Source: Flemingiibacterium sp045632605 (lineage in GTDB: Bacteria > Bacillota > Clostridia > Oscillospirales > CAG-272). Taken from it: a stretch of DNA of 64,000 nt. Shown here piece by piece: positions 1 to 8,451 of the stretch. The translations under genes were made by a program, and so were the position numbers. Below the pieces are notes generated by a model. That model made no database searches. It had not been told where the DNA came from and saw only the letters and a list, made by a program, of their open reading frames with translations. Location: assembly GCA_045632605.1 (NCBI GenBank), contig JAZQXA010000097.1, positions 34,019-98,018 on the forward strand, given 5' to 3'. Position 1 is the stretch's first letter, and each line of letters starts with the position of its first letter.

Positions 1-13
1 CATATTAATATAG

Positions 14-19
14 TATAAT
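14..19 (+). promoter_or_regulatory. Probable -10 box of the CNNM/CorC gene
   Basis: A TATAAT hexamer lies here in AT-rich sequence. The matching -35 box would fall outside the window, so only half of the promoter can be seen. Transcription would start near base 26 and give a leader of about 200 nt before the TTG start at 228. Confidence 0.4.
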
Positions 20-25
20 AAATTA

Positions 26-214
26 AATATATACAAAGAAAGAGGTGACAGTCTGAAATGGATGGCGGCGGCCATACGACCCCTCCTTTATGCACGGTGA
101 TTTCTTGCCCAAAAGCATTTGAAATCTCCGTTTGGGTTACGCTTGAACGCAATCTGCCTTTGCGTGAATGATTTTTGCACAGTGCTTCAATTCGTAATTC
201 AATAAAAGTATTTC
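26..214 (+). ncRNA. Unassigned structured 5' leader, riboswitch-like
   Basis: Several complementary pairs are visible. ATGGC/GCCAT closes a hairpin at 62-75. GAGG at 42-45 can pair with CCTC at 82-85. Bases 95-103 pair with 122-130. CCCAAA at 108-113 lies inside the loop of that helix and matches TTTGGG at 131-136 just outside it, which would make a pseudoknot. ACGCAA at 147-152 pairs with TTGCGT at 160-165. I did not recognise the conserved core of the M-box, yybP-ykoY, NiCo, c-di-AMP or THF riboswitches. A metal-ion or ion-stress sensor would suit the downstream transporter-like gene, but that is inference. Confidence 0.35.
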
Positions 215-227
215 AGGAGGATTTATT

Positions 228-1586
228 TTGAAAGGCAATATAGTGCTTATGCTGTTGTTTCAATTGCTGCTTATCGCTCTTAATGCGGTGTTCGCAAGTG
301 CGGAAATTGCAGTTCTCGGCATAAGTGAAGGAAAGCTCGAAAAGCTTTCCGAAGACGGCGACAAACGCGCCAAAAAATTACTTAAACTAACAAATCAACC
401 CGCAAAATTCCTTGCAACGATTCAGGTTGCGATAACCCTTGCCGGATTCCTCGGCTCGGCTTTCGCGGCAGAGAATTTTTCAGAACCGCTTACAAAATGG
501 ATTGTTTCGCTCGGTGTTACAATGATTCCCGAAGAATCAATTGAAGCTGTTGCGGTTATTCTGATTACGCTGATTCTCTCGTTTATTACGCTTGTGTTCG
601 GCGAGCTTGTTCCGAAACGTATCGCAATGCGCAAGTCCGAAAAGCTGGCACTTTCTCTTGCAGGAACGGTATCATTCCTCGGAAAAGTGTTCAAACCGCT
701 TGTGTGGCTTCTCACAGCGTCCACAAACGGCGTTCTCCGTATAATGGGTATCGACCCCAACGAGGACGACAATGACGTCAGCGAGGAGGATATACGCGTT
801 ATGGTCGATTCGGCTGCCAAAAGCAGTCAAATTGACGATGAAGAACGCGATTTCATTCAGAATGTCTTTGAGTTTGATGACCTTACCGCAGGCGAAATTG
901 CAACTCACCGCACCGATGTTACGATGCTCTGGCTCGACGAATCGGATGAGGAGTGGAACTCGATCATTCACGAAAGATGTCATATGTTCTATCCCGTGTG
1001 CGGTGAATCTGTCGATGATGTTGTCGGTGTGCTTTATCTGAAGGATTATTTCAGACTTGACACGCAGACTCGCGAAAATGTGATGGAAAAGGCTGTAAAG
1101 ACTCCGTATTTTGTTCCCGAAAGCGTTAAGGCTGACGTACTGTTCCGTAATATGAAAAATGGCGGCAAGACCTTTGCAGTCGTGCTCGACGAATACGGCG
1201 GTATGCGCGGTATCATAACGATGAATGACCTTATCACAAGGCTTGTCGGAAATCTCGGAAGCGATGAGGACAATGCAGCAAAGGACACTGCATCACTCAC
1301 CCAAATCGGAGATGATACATGGAACCTCGTCGGTAATGTCCCGATTGAAGAAATTGCAGAGAAGCTTGACGTAAAGCTGCCTGAGGATGATTTTGACACA
1401 TTCAGCGGAATGGTATTCGCAGAGCTTGGAAACATCCCAGATGACGGCGAAACCTTTGAGCTTGAAGCATGGGGGCTTCATATTGCAGTAAGCGTTGTGC
1501 TTGAACATCAGATTGAGGCTGCAACGCTGACAAAGCTGCCCGAGCCTGACAGCGACGAAGAAGCTGACGACAGGGAAGACGTTTAA
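228..1586 (+). CDS. CNNM/CorC (HlyC) family membrane protein with CBS pair
   Basis: A 452-residue inner-membrane protein of the hemolysin C/CorC/CNNM family, whose members are implicated in divalent cation (Mg, Co) transport or its regulation. Residues 1 to about 190 form the DUF21 region with several hydrophobic segments. Two CBS domains follow (about 215-335; the DEYGGMRGIIT stretch is the typical second CBS core). A CorC_HlyC domain (about 350-435) is followed by an acidic tail. The start is TTG with AGGAGG at 215-220, seven bases upstream; no better in-frame start is near. The length is normal for the family. It is monocistronic, with a strong terminator directly downstream. The transported ion cannot be read from the sequence. 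Confidence 0.9.
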   Translation: MKGNIVLMLLFQLLLIALNAVFASAEIAVLGISEGKLEKLSEDGDKRAKKLLKLTNQPAKFLATIQVAITLAGFLGSAFAAENFSEPLTKWIVSLGVTMIPEESIEAVAVILITLILSFITLVFGELVPKRIAMRKSEKLALSLAGTVSFLGKVFKPLVWLLTASTNGVLRIMGIDPNEDDNDVSEEDIRVMVDSAAKSSQIDDEERDFIQNVFEFDDLTAGEIATHRTDVTMLWLDESDEEWNSIIHERCHMFYPVCGESVDDVVGVLYLKDYFRLDTQTRENVMEKAVKTPYFVPESVKADVLFRNMKNGGKTFAVVLDEYGGMRGIITMNDLITRLVGNLGSDEDNAAKDTASLTQIGDDTWNLVGNVPIEEIAEKLDVKLPEDDFDTFSGMVFAELGNIPDDGETFELEAWGLHIAVSVVLEHQIEAATLTKLPEPDSDEEADDREDV

Positions 1587-1593
1587 ATAAAGC

Positions 1594-1630
1594 AAAGAGA
1601 GCTGCCACACAATGTGGCAGCTCTCTTTTC
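1594..1630 (+). terminator. Rho-independent terminator of the CNNM/CorC gene
   Basis: A 16-bp perfect stem (1594-1609 with 1613-1628) closes a 3-nt CAA loop; the T-rich end of the 3' arm acts as the U tract. It begins 7 bases after the stop codon. Confidence 0.9.
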
Positions 1631-1631
1631 A

Positions 1632-1670
1632 AATAAAGAAAATCCCCGTCGGTTGTTTAATCGACGGGGA
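1632..1670 (-). terminator. Terminator of the SleB-like hydrolase gene
   Basis: TCCCCGTCG (1643-1651) pairs with CGACGGGGA (1662-1670). Read on the minus strand, the stem is followed by a T-rich run (complement of 1631-1642). It lies 13 bases past the stop of the minus-strand gene. Confidence 0.85.
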
Positions 1671-1683
1671 AGTTTGATTAAAA

Positions 1684-2637
1684 TCAGCGTCCGGGATAGA
1701 ATGTTGTAAGATGACCTTGAATCTTGTCAATGGTACCGTCAGCATTCTTTGCGAACATGAAAGAATTGTTCTTTTCAAACGAAGCTTCAATTCTTGTTGC
1801 ACAGAAGTAATAGTAATTGCTCGGGAAAACTGTTACTCCTTCTATAAGCACCTCACGTGCGGCAACAACTGCTTCTTCGGTGGGGGTGAATTTTGCGAGT
1901 TTGTCTGCCGGGCTGAACTGGTAGAGTGTAGCACCGGAAGCGGTTTTTGTTGACTGGAGAATTACTCCTTCAACGCTGTTGGGGAAGCGTGAACTTTCAG
2001 CGCGGTTTCTGATGCACTGTGCGACTGCGCACATTTCCCAGTATTTTTCCTGATAGTCTTCAAATCTGTAAAGACTGGAACCGTTGCCCATTACCTCAAG
2101 CTGAATGATAGTTGCCGCGAGGATGATTTCTTCCTCTGTTACACTGACTTTTGGAGTTTGTATTGTGTAGGAAACACCGAGCTCGTCCGCAAGAAATCCG
2201 GTTTTCATTTCGGGAACTACATAGTAAAAACCGTTTTCATCAACAGCCGAGTGAGATTTGCTTATGTTTGCGGCTTGGGTTTCGGGAATTACTGCTTCAA
2301 TTATTACTGTGGTTTCTTCAATGGGGGCAGGCGCTTCGGTTTCGGGTACAGCTGTTTCGGTTTCTGCATCCGTTAAAATTTCGGGAGCATCTGCGATGAG
2401 GTTGCCGGTATAATTAGTGATGATTTCGGGTTCGGTTTCCTCGGGTTCTGTAGTCGCTGCTTCGGTGACGGTAGGCGTGATTACACGAGTCGGCTCATCA
2501 ATGTCGCAGGAAGTGGTTTCCTGCTCCTGCACGTCGGTATAAGGTGCGGCTGCAATAATAGAGGTGAATACGATCAGAATGATCATAGCGAGCGCGATGG
2601 AACGCGTTCTCTTTTTGTTGTCGGATAAGCCTGACAC
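1684..2637 (-). CDS. Membrane-anchored SleB-like cell wall hydrolase
   Basis: About 317 residues. A short basic N-terminus precedes one membrane segment (about residues 13-32). A long Thr/Glu/Pro-rich linker follows (about 40-130), then a C-terminal domain of the SleB/Hydrolase_2 family (about 185-317), which cleaves peptidoglycan glycan strands. The QLEVMGNG stretch carries the expected catalytic Glu, and CIRNRAES matches the family's NR motif. I place the start at the GTG at 2635-2637 because GGAGGT lies 8 bases upstream on that strand; the longer frame from a TTG at 2679 lacks a ribosome site. Anchoring through a flexible linker suggests action in the wall outside the membrane. In spore formers this family often acts in cortex lysis; that role is inference here. 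Confidence 0.75.
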   Translation of the reverse strand: MSGLSDNKKRTRSIALAMIILIVFTSIIAAAPYTDVQEQETTSCDIDEPTRVITPTVTEAATTEPEETEPEIITNYTGNLIADAPEILTDAETETAVPETEAPAPIEETTVIIEAVIPETQAANISKSHSAVDENGFYYVVPEMKTGFLADELGVSYTIQTPKVSVTEEEIILAATIIQLEVMGNGSSLYRFEDYQEKYWEMCAVAQCIRNRAESSRFPNSVEGVILQSTKTASGATLYQFSPADKLAKFTPTEEAVVAAREVLIEGVTVFPSNYYYFCATRIEASFEKNNSFMFAKNADGTIDKIQGHLTTFYPGR

Positions 2638-2888
2638 GTCAATGCACCTCCGATCTGTTTGCGGCTGCTGTGTCCGCAAAAAACTCTTTTAATATGTTTG
2701 CTGTCATAAAATGCTATCCTTTCGTATTGCCGTTCTTCGGAAGAGATACAGTGAAGATTAGACTGAACGGTGTTTTAAGACCGATTATGATGCACAGAAA
2801 AATTATATGCATCGGTGTTCCCATATATTACGTGCAAAGGTCTTTGCACACTGATGTTGATAACCCGGTCTTGAGGCGAGCAATTAAT

Positions 2889-2917
2889 ATTATACTCGAA
2901 AACTTTCAATTTTGCAA
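2889..2917 (-). promoter_or_regulatory. Promoter of the SleB-like hydrolase gene
   Basis: On the minus strand TTGCAA (2912-2917) and TATAAT (2889-2894) are separated by 17 bases. This predicts a 5' leader of about 245 nt before the GTG start, in which I saw no convincing structure. Confidence 0.7.
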
Positions 2918-3371
2918 GCCCTTTTCTAAAAAATGGGCACTATGCCGTAATAATCCGGGATAAAAATAACATCAATATGCGTTTTAAACAAGAATTTTCC
3001 TATATTTTTACCATAAAATTACAGAAATAATCATTTTATCCAAAAATAAAAAAGTTTTTATACAGCGATATTCGCATAAAACTATGAATGAAAAACCATA
3101 GTTCAGCCAAATATGGGACACCTATAAAAAAACGATGTATATTTTATGTATATTATGTATATTTTTATACCGTATACAAAAAATACGCGGTTAAATTTAC
3201 AGATGAAATTTTTGGATAAAAATGGCCGATTTTTTCAAAATCTCCTTATGCTACGGGGACTGTACGGTATATTTAATAAATGAAAGAAAATCTTCATTAT
3301 TAATATATGAAAGATTAGAGCCGATTTTCTATTCCAATATTCATAATAACAGCTTGTTTTTAAGTCACCAC
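2918..3371. other. AT-rich intergenic stretch, nothing recognised
   Basis: About 450 bases of low-GC sequence between the divergent promoters of the hydrolase gene and valS. Around 3130-3180 there are loosely repeated TATGTATATT units. I see no convincing reading frame, RNA gene or operator. Confidence 0.6.
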
Positions 3372-3400
3372 TTGACAAACTGAAAAAAACATGGTATACT
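3372..3400 (+). promoter_or_regulatory. valS promoter
   Basis: A perfect TTGACA (3372-3377), 17-base spacer and TATACT (3395-3400), just upstream of the T-box leader. Transcription should start near 3407. Confidence 0.9.
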
Positions 3401-3406
3401 ATTTTT

Positions 3407-3656
3407 AAAGCAAAGACGGGAAGGAGTACGTTTCCGAGCGTGTTAAGAGAGCTGCCGTACGGTGCGAGGCGGTCACGCGGAGTTTCAGAAGTAGTCCCCG
3501 AGCTGCCAAGTGAACACAGATGTTACATCTGTTAAGTAGCCGACGCCGTTATCTTCACGTTACAGAAGAAGAAAAGTAATCGCTTTTCGCTGAGTTAAAA
3601 ATATCAGGTGGTACCGCGCATATGCGCCCTGACACAAACGTGTCGGGGCGTTTTTT
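3407..3656 (+). ncRNA. T-box leader (valine) controlling valS
   Basis: A tRNA-sensing leader. Stem I is seen as GGGA...AGTA on the 5' side with GA-bulge helix GCGTG/CACGC above it. The 3' side carries GAA-GTA-G at 3488-3494, so GTA at 3491-3493 is the likely specifier, a valine codon. The T-box sequence AGGTGGTACCGCG is at 3606-3618; its TGGT would pair with an ACCA 3' end, consistent with discriminator A of tRNA-Val. The terminator stem 3625-3635/3640-3650 with loop AAAC is followed by six T. Uncharged tRNA-Val should stabilise the antiterminator and switch valS on. Agreement of specifier and downstream gene supports the call. Confidence 0.95.
3625..3656 (+). terminator. T-box attenuator hairpin
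   Basis: An 11-bp stem with one T-G pair, tetraloop AAAC and a T6 run. It is the regulated terminator of the valS leader and ends 39 bases before the valS start codon. Confidence 0.93.
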
Positions 3657-3694
3657 GTATCCCCGATGAAATATACACGAAAGGATATATTATA

Positions 3695-6316
3695 ATGAAC
3701 ACCGAAATCAATCTTCCCAAAAATTATGCACCAAAGGATTTTGAAGACAGAATCTATCAGAATTGGTGCGACAAGGGTTACTTCACTCCCGAACGTGACC
3801 CTGAAAAGAAGCCTTTTACAATAGTTATTCCGCCTCCAAACGTAACCGGACAGCTCCACATGGGCCATGCTCTGGACGAAACACTCCAGGACATTCTCAT
3901 CCGTTACAAGCGTATGCAGGGCTTTTCGACTCTGTGGGTTCCCGGTACAGACCATGCAGGTATCGCAACACAGATTAAGGTTGAGGAACAGCTTCGTGTC
4001 AACGAAGGACTTACACGTTACGACCTCGGACGCGAAAAGTTCCTTGAAAGAGTGTGGGATTGGAAGAACAAGTACGGTTCGAGAATTATAAATCAGCTCA
4101 AGAAGCTTGGCTCGTCCTGCGACTGGACTCGCGAGCGTTTCACCATGGATGAGGGATGTTCAAAAGCTGTTAAAGAAGTTTTTGTAAATCTTTATGATAA
4201 GGGACTCATCTATCGCGGAAACCGTATTATTAACTGGTGTCCTCACTGCATGACTGCGCTTTCCGATGCGGAGGTTGAATACAGCGAACAGCCGGGTAAT
4301 TTCTGGCATATCCGTTATCCGTTTGCTGACGGCTCGGGAGAGGTTATAATTGCGACAACACGTCCCGAAACACTTCTCGGCGATACTGCGGTTGCGGTAA
4401 ATCCCGAGGACGAGCGTTATTCTGCACTTGTCGGAAAGATGCTCATTCTTCCGCTCGTTAACCGTGAGATTCCCCTTATTGCCGACAACTATGTTGACAA
4501 GGAATTTGGTACGGGATGCGTTAAGATTACTCCTGCACACGACCCGAACGACTTTGAGGTCGGTCAGCGTCATAATCTTGAAAATATCCTCGTTATGAAC
4601 GGCGACGGCAGTATCAATGCCGCTGGTGGAAAATATGAAGGTATGGATCGCTACGAAGCGAGAAAGGCAATTGTTGCTGATCTTGAAGCCGGCGGATATC
4701 TTGTAAAGGTTGAGCCGCACGCTCACAATGTCGGCTCGTGCTACCGTTGTGGAACAACAGTAGAGCCGCTTACTTCAAATCAGTGGTTTGTAAAGATGGC
4801 GCCTCTCGCAAATCCTGCACTTGCAGCAGCAGAAAACGGTGATGTCAAGTTCGTTCCCGAGCGCTTCACAAAGATATATAATAATTGGATGGAAAATGTA
4901 CATGACTGGTGTATTTCCCGTCAGCTTTGGTGGGGACACAGAATCCCTGCATATTACTGCGACAAGTGCGGTGAGATGGTCGTTTCCAAGACTGATGTTG
5001 ACACCTGCCCGAAGTGCGGTGCAAAGATGCGTCAGGAGGAGGACGTTCTCGATACATGGTTCTCGTCTGCACTTTGGCCGTTCTCGACGCTCGGCTGGCC
5101 TGACAACACCGAGGATCTCAAGTATTTCTATCCGACAAGCGTGCTTGTAACCGGATATGATATCATATTCTTCTGGGTTTCGAGAATGATATTCTCCGCG
5201 CTTGAAAACACCGGTAAAGCCCCGTTTGAGCATATCTTCATTCACGGTCTTGTACGCGATGAGCAGGGAAGAAAGATGTCTAAATCGCTCGGAAACGGCG
5301 TTGACCCGCTCGAAATTATCGAAAACTACGGTGCGGATGCGCTTCGTTATGCGCTTATTACCGGTAATGCACCGGGTAATGATATGCGTTACTCTGATAA
5401 GAAGGTTGAAGCGGCGAGAAACTTTGCTAACAAGCTCTGGAATGCATCTCGCTTCACACTTATGAATCTTACTATCGACAAGGTAGAGCTTCCCGATACT
5501 GCTAATCTCAAAGCAGAGGATAAGTGGATTCTCTCGAAGCTTAATACGCTTATCGGAGAGGTCGTTGCTAATCTCGATAAGTTTGAGCTTGGTGTTGCAC
5601 TTTCGAAGCTTTATGACTTCGTTTGGGATATCCTTTGCGACTGGTATATTGAGCTTGTCAAGCCCCGTCTTAACGAGGGTGACACTGTGGCACAAAATGT
5701 ACTTTGCTATGCTCTCGCTCAGACACTTAAGCTTCTGCACCCGTTCATGCCTTTCATTACAGAGGAAATTTATCAGGCAATACCGCACGAGAGCGAGTCT
5801 ATCATGATTGCCGAATATCCGAAGTACAATACTGCACTTGAATTTCCGACCGAAGAAGCACAGATGGCGAAACTCATTGAAGCTATTACGCTCATCCGTA
5901 ACCGTCGTGCAGAGATGAACGTTGCTCCCTCCAAGAAGGCAAAGGTTATCATTGCGACCGCAGACCGCGCAACCTATTCCGATGATACTGTTAAGTTCTT
6001 TGAAAAGCTCGCTTCTGCATCCGAGGTTGAGTTCGTCGAAGCTTATGCAGACGAGAATGCGGTTCAGATCGTAGCACAGGGCGCAAGCATATTTATTCCG
6101 CTTGGAGAGCTTATCGACTTTGCGAAAGAACGTGAGCGTCTTAACAAGGAACGTGAAAAGTATCTTTCCGAAATCGACAGAGTTGAAAAGAAGCTTGCCA
6201 ATGAAGGCTTTGTTGCAAAGGCTCCGGTTCAGCTTATCGAGGCTGAAAAAGCGAAGAAAGCAAAGTTTATCGAACAGCTTGCCGCTGTTGATGAAGCTAT
6301 TGCAAAGCTCGGCTAA
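3695..6316 (+). CDS. valS: Valyl-tRNA synthetase
   Basis: An 873-residue class I aminoacyl-tRNA synthetase that charges tRNA-Val. The HIGH-type motif HMGHA is at about residue 55. The editing domain is inserted in the Rossmann fold. A CxxC pair (CDKC...CPKC) lies near residues 420-450. The KMSKS motif is at about residue 527. An anticodon-binding domain and a C-terminal coiled-coil arm (about 805-870, rich in Lys and Glu) complete the usual layout. The start is the ATG at 3695 with AAAGGA at 3680-3685; the same frame is open further upstream but only through T-box RNA. It is expressed alone, between the T-box and a terminator. Confidence 0.98.
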   Translation: MNTEINLPKNYAPKDFEDRIYQNWCDKGYFTPERDPEKKPFTIVIPPPNVTGQLHMGHALDETLQDILIRYKRMQGFSTLWVPGTDHAGIATQIKVEEQLRVNEGLTRYDLGREKFLERVWDWKNKYGSRIINQLKKLGSSCDWTRERFTMDEGCSKAVKEVFVNLYDKGLIYRGNRIINWCPHCMTALSDAEVEYSEQPGNFWHIRYPFADGSGEVIIATTRPETLLGDTAVAVNPEDERYSALVGKMLILPLVNREIPLIADNYVDKEFGTGCVKITPAHDPNDFEVGQRHNLENILVMNGDGSINAAGGKYEGMDRYEARKAIVADLEAGGYLVKVEPHAHNVGSCYRCGTTVEPLTSNQWFVKMAPLANPALAAAENGDVKFVPERFTKIYNNWMENVHDWCISRQLWWGHRIPAYYCDKCGEMVVSKTDVDTCPKCGAKMRQEEDVLDTWFSSALWPFSTLGWPDNTEDLKYFYPTSVLVTGYDIIFFWVSRMIFSALENTGKAPFEHIFIHGLVRDEQGRKMSKSLGNGVDPLEIIENYGADALRYALITGNAPGNDMRYSDKKVEAARNFANKLWNASRFTLMNLTIDKVELPDTANLKAEDKWILSKLNTLIGEVVANLDKFELGVALSKLYDFVWDILCDWYIELVKPRLNEGDTVAQNVLCYALAQTLKLLHPFMPFITEEIYQAIPHESESIMIAEYPKYNTALEFPTEEAQMAKLIEAITLIRNRRAEMNVAPSKKAKVIIATADRATYSDDTVKFFEKLASASEVEFVEAYADENAVQIVAQGASIFIPLGELIDFAKERERLNKEREKYLSEIDRVEKKLANEGFVAKAPVQLIEAEKAKKAKFIEQLAAVDEAIAKLG

Positions 6317-6334
6317 ACGATAAACTCACATAAG

Positions 6335-6381
6335 AAAACCACTTGCATCCGTAAAAATCACGGAAATGCAAGTGGTTTTTT
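6335..6381. terminator. Shared terminator between valS and the nucleoside transporter operon
   Basis: AAAACCACTTGCAT (6335-6348) pairs with ATGCAAGTGGTTTT (6366-6379), followed by T residues. It lies between two converging genes and is A-rich upstream, so it can serve both strands. Confidence 0.85.
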
Positions 6382-6391
6382 ATGAGCTTTT

Positions 6392-7393
6392 TTATCTGTC
6401 CTCGCGGAAATATGGCAGACCGAGTGATGCCGGGGCCTGATATTCCTTTTTCTTTCGGAGTGTAATAAATACGAGAACGATTATTGTCATGAGATAGGGA
6501 AGCATATCAAGGAACTGTGCGTTGATATGTCCAATAACGGGGATGTCCACGTTCTGGAGCTTCGGACCGAGTGCACGCATTGCACCGAAGAAATATGCTC
6601 CGAAGATTGCCTTTACGGGATTCCAAGTTGCGAAAATTACAAGTGCAACGGCAATCCAGCCCATACCGGCTGTGAGATTTTCTTTCCACTGGTCAACCGA
6701 AACGAGCGAGAGATATGCGCCGCCCATTCCGCAGAGGAAGCCGCCGAAAGTGATATGGATATACTTATACGCTGCAATGTTAATTCCGGATGCATCAGCC
6801 GCGCCCGGGTTTTCGCCGATCATTCTCATGTTGAGTCCGAAGCGTGTACGCTTCATATAAATTGCGAGAATTACTGCAAGTAAAAGGGAAATATAAACGT
6901 ATATGCTCTGCGAGAACAGCATTTCGCCGAGAATCGGTATTTTTGAGAGCAACGGCATTTGAAAGTCAGACAGCGGCTCGGCAACACTTGCCGGCAGTTG
7001 TACCTGCGTATACGGCTTTTCCTGGAATATGGTGGGTATTACTTCAACAGATATTTTCATGTTTCCGAGAAAACTTGAAAGACCCGTGCCGAATATCGTT
7101 AAAACAAGACCGGTTACAACGTGATTTCCCATGAGTGTTACAGTGATAAGTGCATAAATGAGCGAACAGAGAGCACCTGCAAGTCCTGCAGTGAGTATTG
7201 CAAGAAGCGGATTTCCTGACTTTACACCCATCATAAAGCCGGTGCAGGCACCCATAAGCATCATACCCTCAACGCCGAGGTTGGTGTGACCGACCTTTTC
7301 ATTGAGAATTCCGCCGAGTGTGCCGAAAAGAATCGGAGTACCCATCTGCACCGATGACTGCAAAAAGAGGGAAAGCTGATCTAAGAATTCCAT
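6392..7393 (-). CDS. Nucleoside ABC transporter, second permease (NupQ-like)
   Basis: A 333-residue integral membrane protein of the BPD_transp_2 (branched-chain/sugar/nucleoside) permease family. It has about eight to nine hydrophobic segments and the family loop with GENPGAADASGI near residue 200. The N-terminal GTLGGILNEKVGHTNLGVEGMM region is typical of the second permease of BMP-type importers. The start codon overlaps the stop of the preceding permease by one base, and AAAGGAGG sits just upstream on that strand. It is the last gene of the operon before a shared terminator. By family knowledge the complex imports purine nucleosides; the precise substrate is not visible. Confidence 0.92.
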   Translation of the reverse strand: MEFLDQLSLFLQSSVQMGTPILFGTLGGILNEKVGHTNLGVEGMMLMGACTGFMMGVKSGNPLLAILTAGLAGALCSLIYALITVTLMGNHVVTGLVLTIFGTGLSSFLGNMKISVEVIPTIFQEKPYTQVQLPASVAEPLSDFQMPLLSKIPILGEMLFSQSIYVYISLLLAVILAIYMKRTRFGLNMRMIGENPGAADASGINIAAYKYIHITFGGFLCGMGGAYLSLVSVDQWKENLTAGMGWIAVALVIFATWNPVKAIFGAYFFGAMRALGPKLQNVDIPVIGHINAQFLDMLPYLMTIIVLVFITLRKKKEYQAPASLGLPYFREDR

Positions 7394-8451
7394 TATTTTG
7401 CCTCCTTTCGCTTGATGACTATTTTGTAGTTGGTGAAAAATTCACTTGCCAATACGAAAAACAGGATTATACCCTGAATGGTTTCGGCAACGGATGCCGG
7501 TATATCTGTCAGCGCTCCGAGTGAGCTTCCGCCTTGAAGGAGAACTGCGAAAAGGAAGGAACTTACAAGAATCATCGGTGCTGACAGCTTGGCAAGCCAT
7601 GCTGTAATGATGGCGGTGAAGCCGAGTCCGGCGGAAATATTGTCGCCGAGTCTGCCCTCACTTCCAGTGGCTTGAAGCATACCTGCGAGTCCGCAGATGC
7701 CGCCCGAGATGATGACTGCAAGAATAAGTGTTTTGGTGACGTTCATGCCTGCATAGCGTGCAGTGTCGGGATTTTCGCCGAGAACAGATATTTCAAAGCC
7801 GAATTTTGAATATTTCATCAGAATATAAACGAGAATAACAAGTACAAGTGCCACTATCCAACCGATATGAACTCCAAAAACATCAGGAAGCTTTGCATTA
7901 TCAGTGAAAGCGTAAATCTTTGCCTGACCGCGTGCCTGCGGATCTTTCCACGGGCCGAGCGAAAGGTAGGTTATCCATTTTATTGCGATGTAGTTGAGCA
8001 TTAGCGTAACGAGTGTCTCACTTGTTCCGAGCTTGTGCTTAAGTATTGCAGGAATGAGTGCAAACAGTCCGCCGAATACAACAGCGGCAAGAGCCATAAG
8101 AGGAAGCATCAGATATATCGGCAGGTCAGGGCAGAGCAGCCATATCCATGTTGCGCCGAATGCACCCATATAAAACTGTCCCTCTGCACCGATGTTCCAG
8201 AATTTCATCTTAAATGCAATTGAAACACCGAGTGACATAACAAGAAGCGGAATGCATTTTTCAATTGTAGCGGTACGGTTAAATGAGGTTCCAAGCGCAC
8301 CTTTTATCATTTTTCCGTATACATCGATAGGGTTATAACCGAGAAATGCCATTATAATTCCTGCAGCAACAAGCGCAATTAATACAGAGGAGATTCGCAG
8401 CAACGATTCAGTTGCGGGAGAAAGGCCTTGTTTCTTTTGAATTTTAAGCAT
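7393..8451 (-). CDS. Nucleoside ABC transporter, first permease (NupP-like)
   Basis: A 352-residue BPD_transp_2 family permease with about nine membrane segments and the loop GENPDTARYAGMNV in the position equivalent to its neighbour. I start it at the ATG at 8451, with GGAGGA 7-12 bases upstream on the minus strand; it overlaps the ATPase gene by 8 bases. A longer frame to 8526 would run through ATPase coding sequence and is not supported. It should form a heterodimeric channel with the next permease, energised by the ATPase and fed by the BMP lipoprotein. Confidence 0.92.
   Translation of the reverse strand: MLKIQKKQGLSPATESLLRISSVLIALVAAGIIMAFLGYNPIDVYGKMIKGALGTSFNRTATIEKCIPLLVMSLGVSIAFKMKFWNIGAEGQFYMGAFGATWIWLLCPDLPIYLMLPLMALAAVVFGGLFALIPAILKHKLGTSETLVTLMLNYIAIKWITYLSLGPWKDPQARGQAKIYAFTDNAKLPDVFGVHIGWIVALVLVILVYILMKYSKFGFEISVLGENPDTARYAGMNVTKTLILAVIISGGICGLAGMLQATGSEGRLGDNISAGLGFTAIITAWLAKLSAPMILVSSFLFAVLLQGGSSLGALTDIPASVAETIQGIILFFVLASEFFTNYKIVIKRKEAK

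Noticed and set aside
26..227. M-box, yybP-ykoY, NiCo or THF riboswitch
   Set aside because: The leader is structured, but the conserved core sequences of these classes are not present.
2670..2963. A 97-codon plus-strand frame in the gap before valS
   Set aside because: No ribosome site, low-complexity AT-rich content, and it crosses the hydrolase promoter on the other strand.
3608..3694. N-terminal extension of ValS
   Set aside because: The frame is open from 3608, but this stretch is the T-box sequence and its terminator; the ribosome site supports the ATG at 3695.
4775..5788. A 337-codon minus-strand open frame within valS
   Set aside because: Lies wholly inside a conserved synthetase gene and resembles no protein family.
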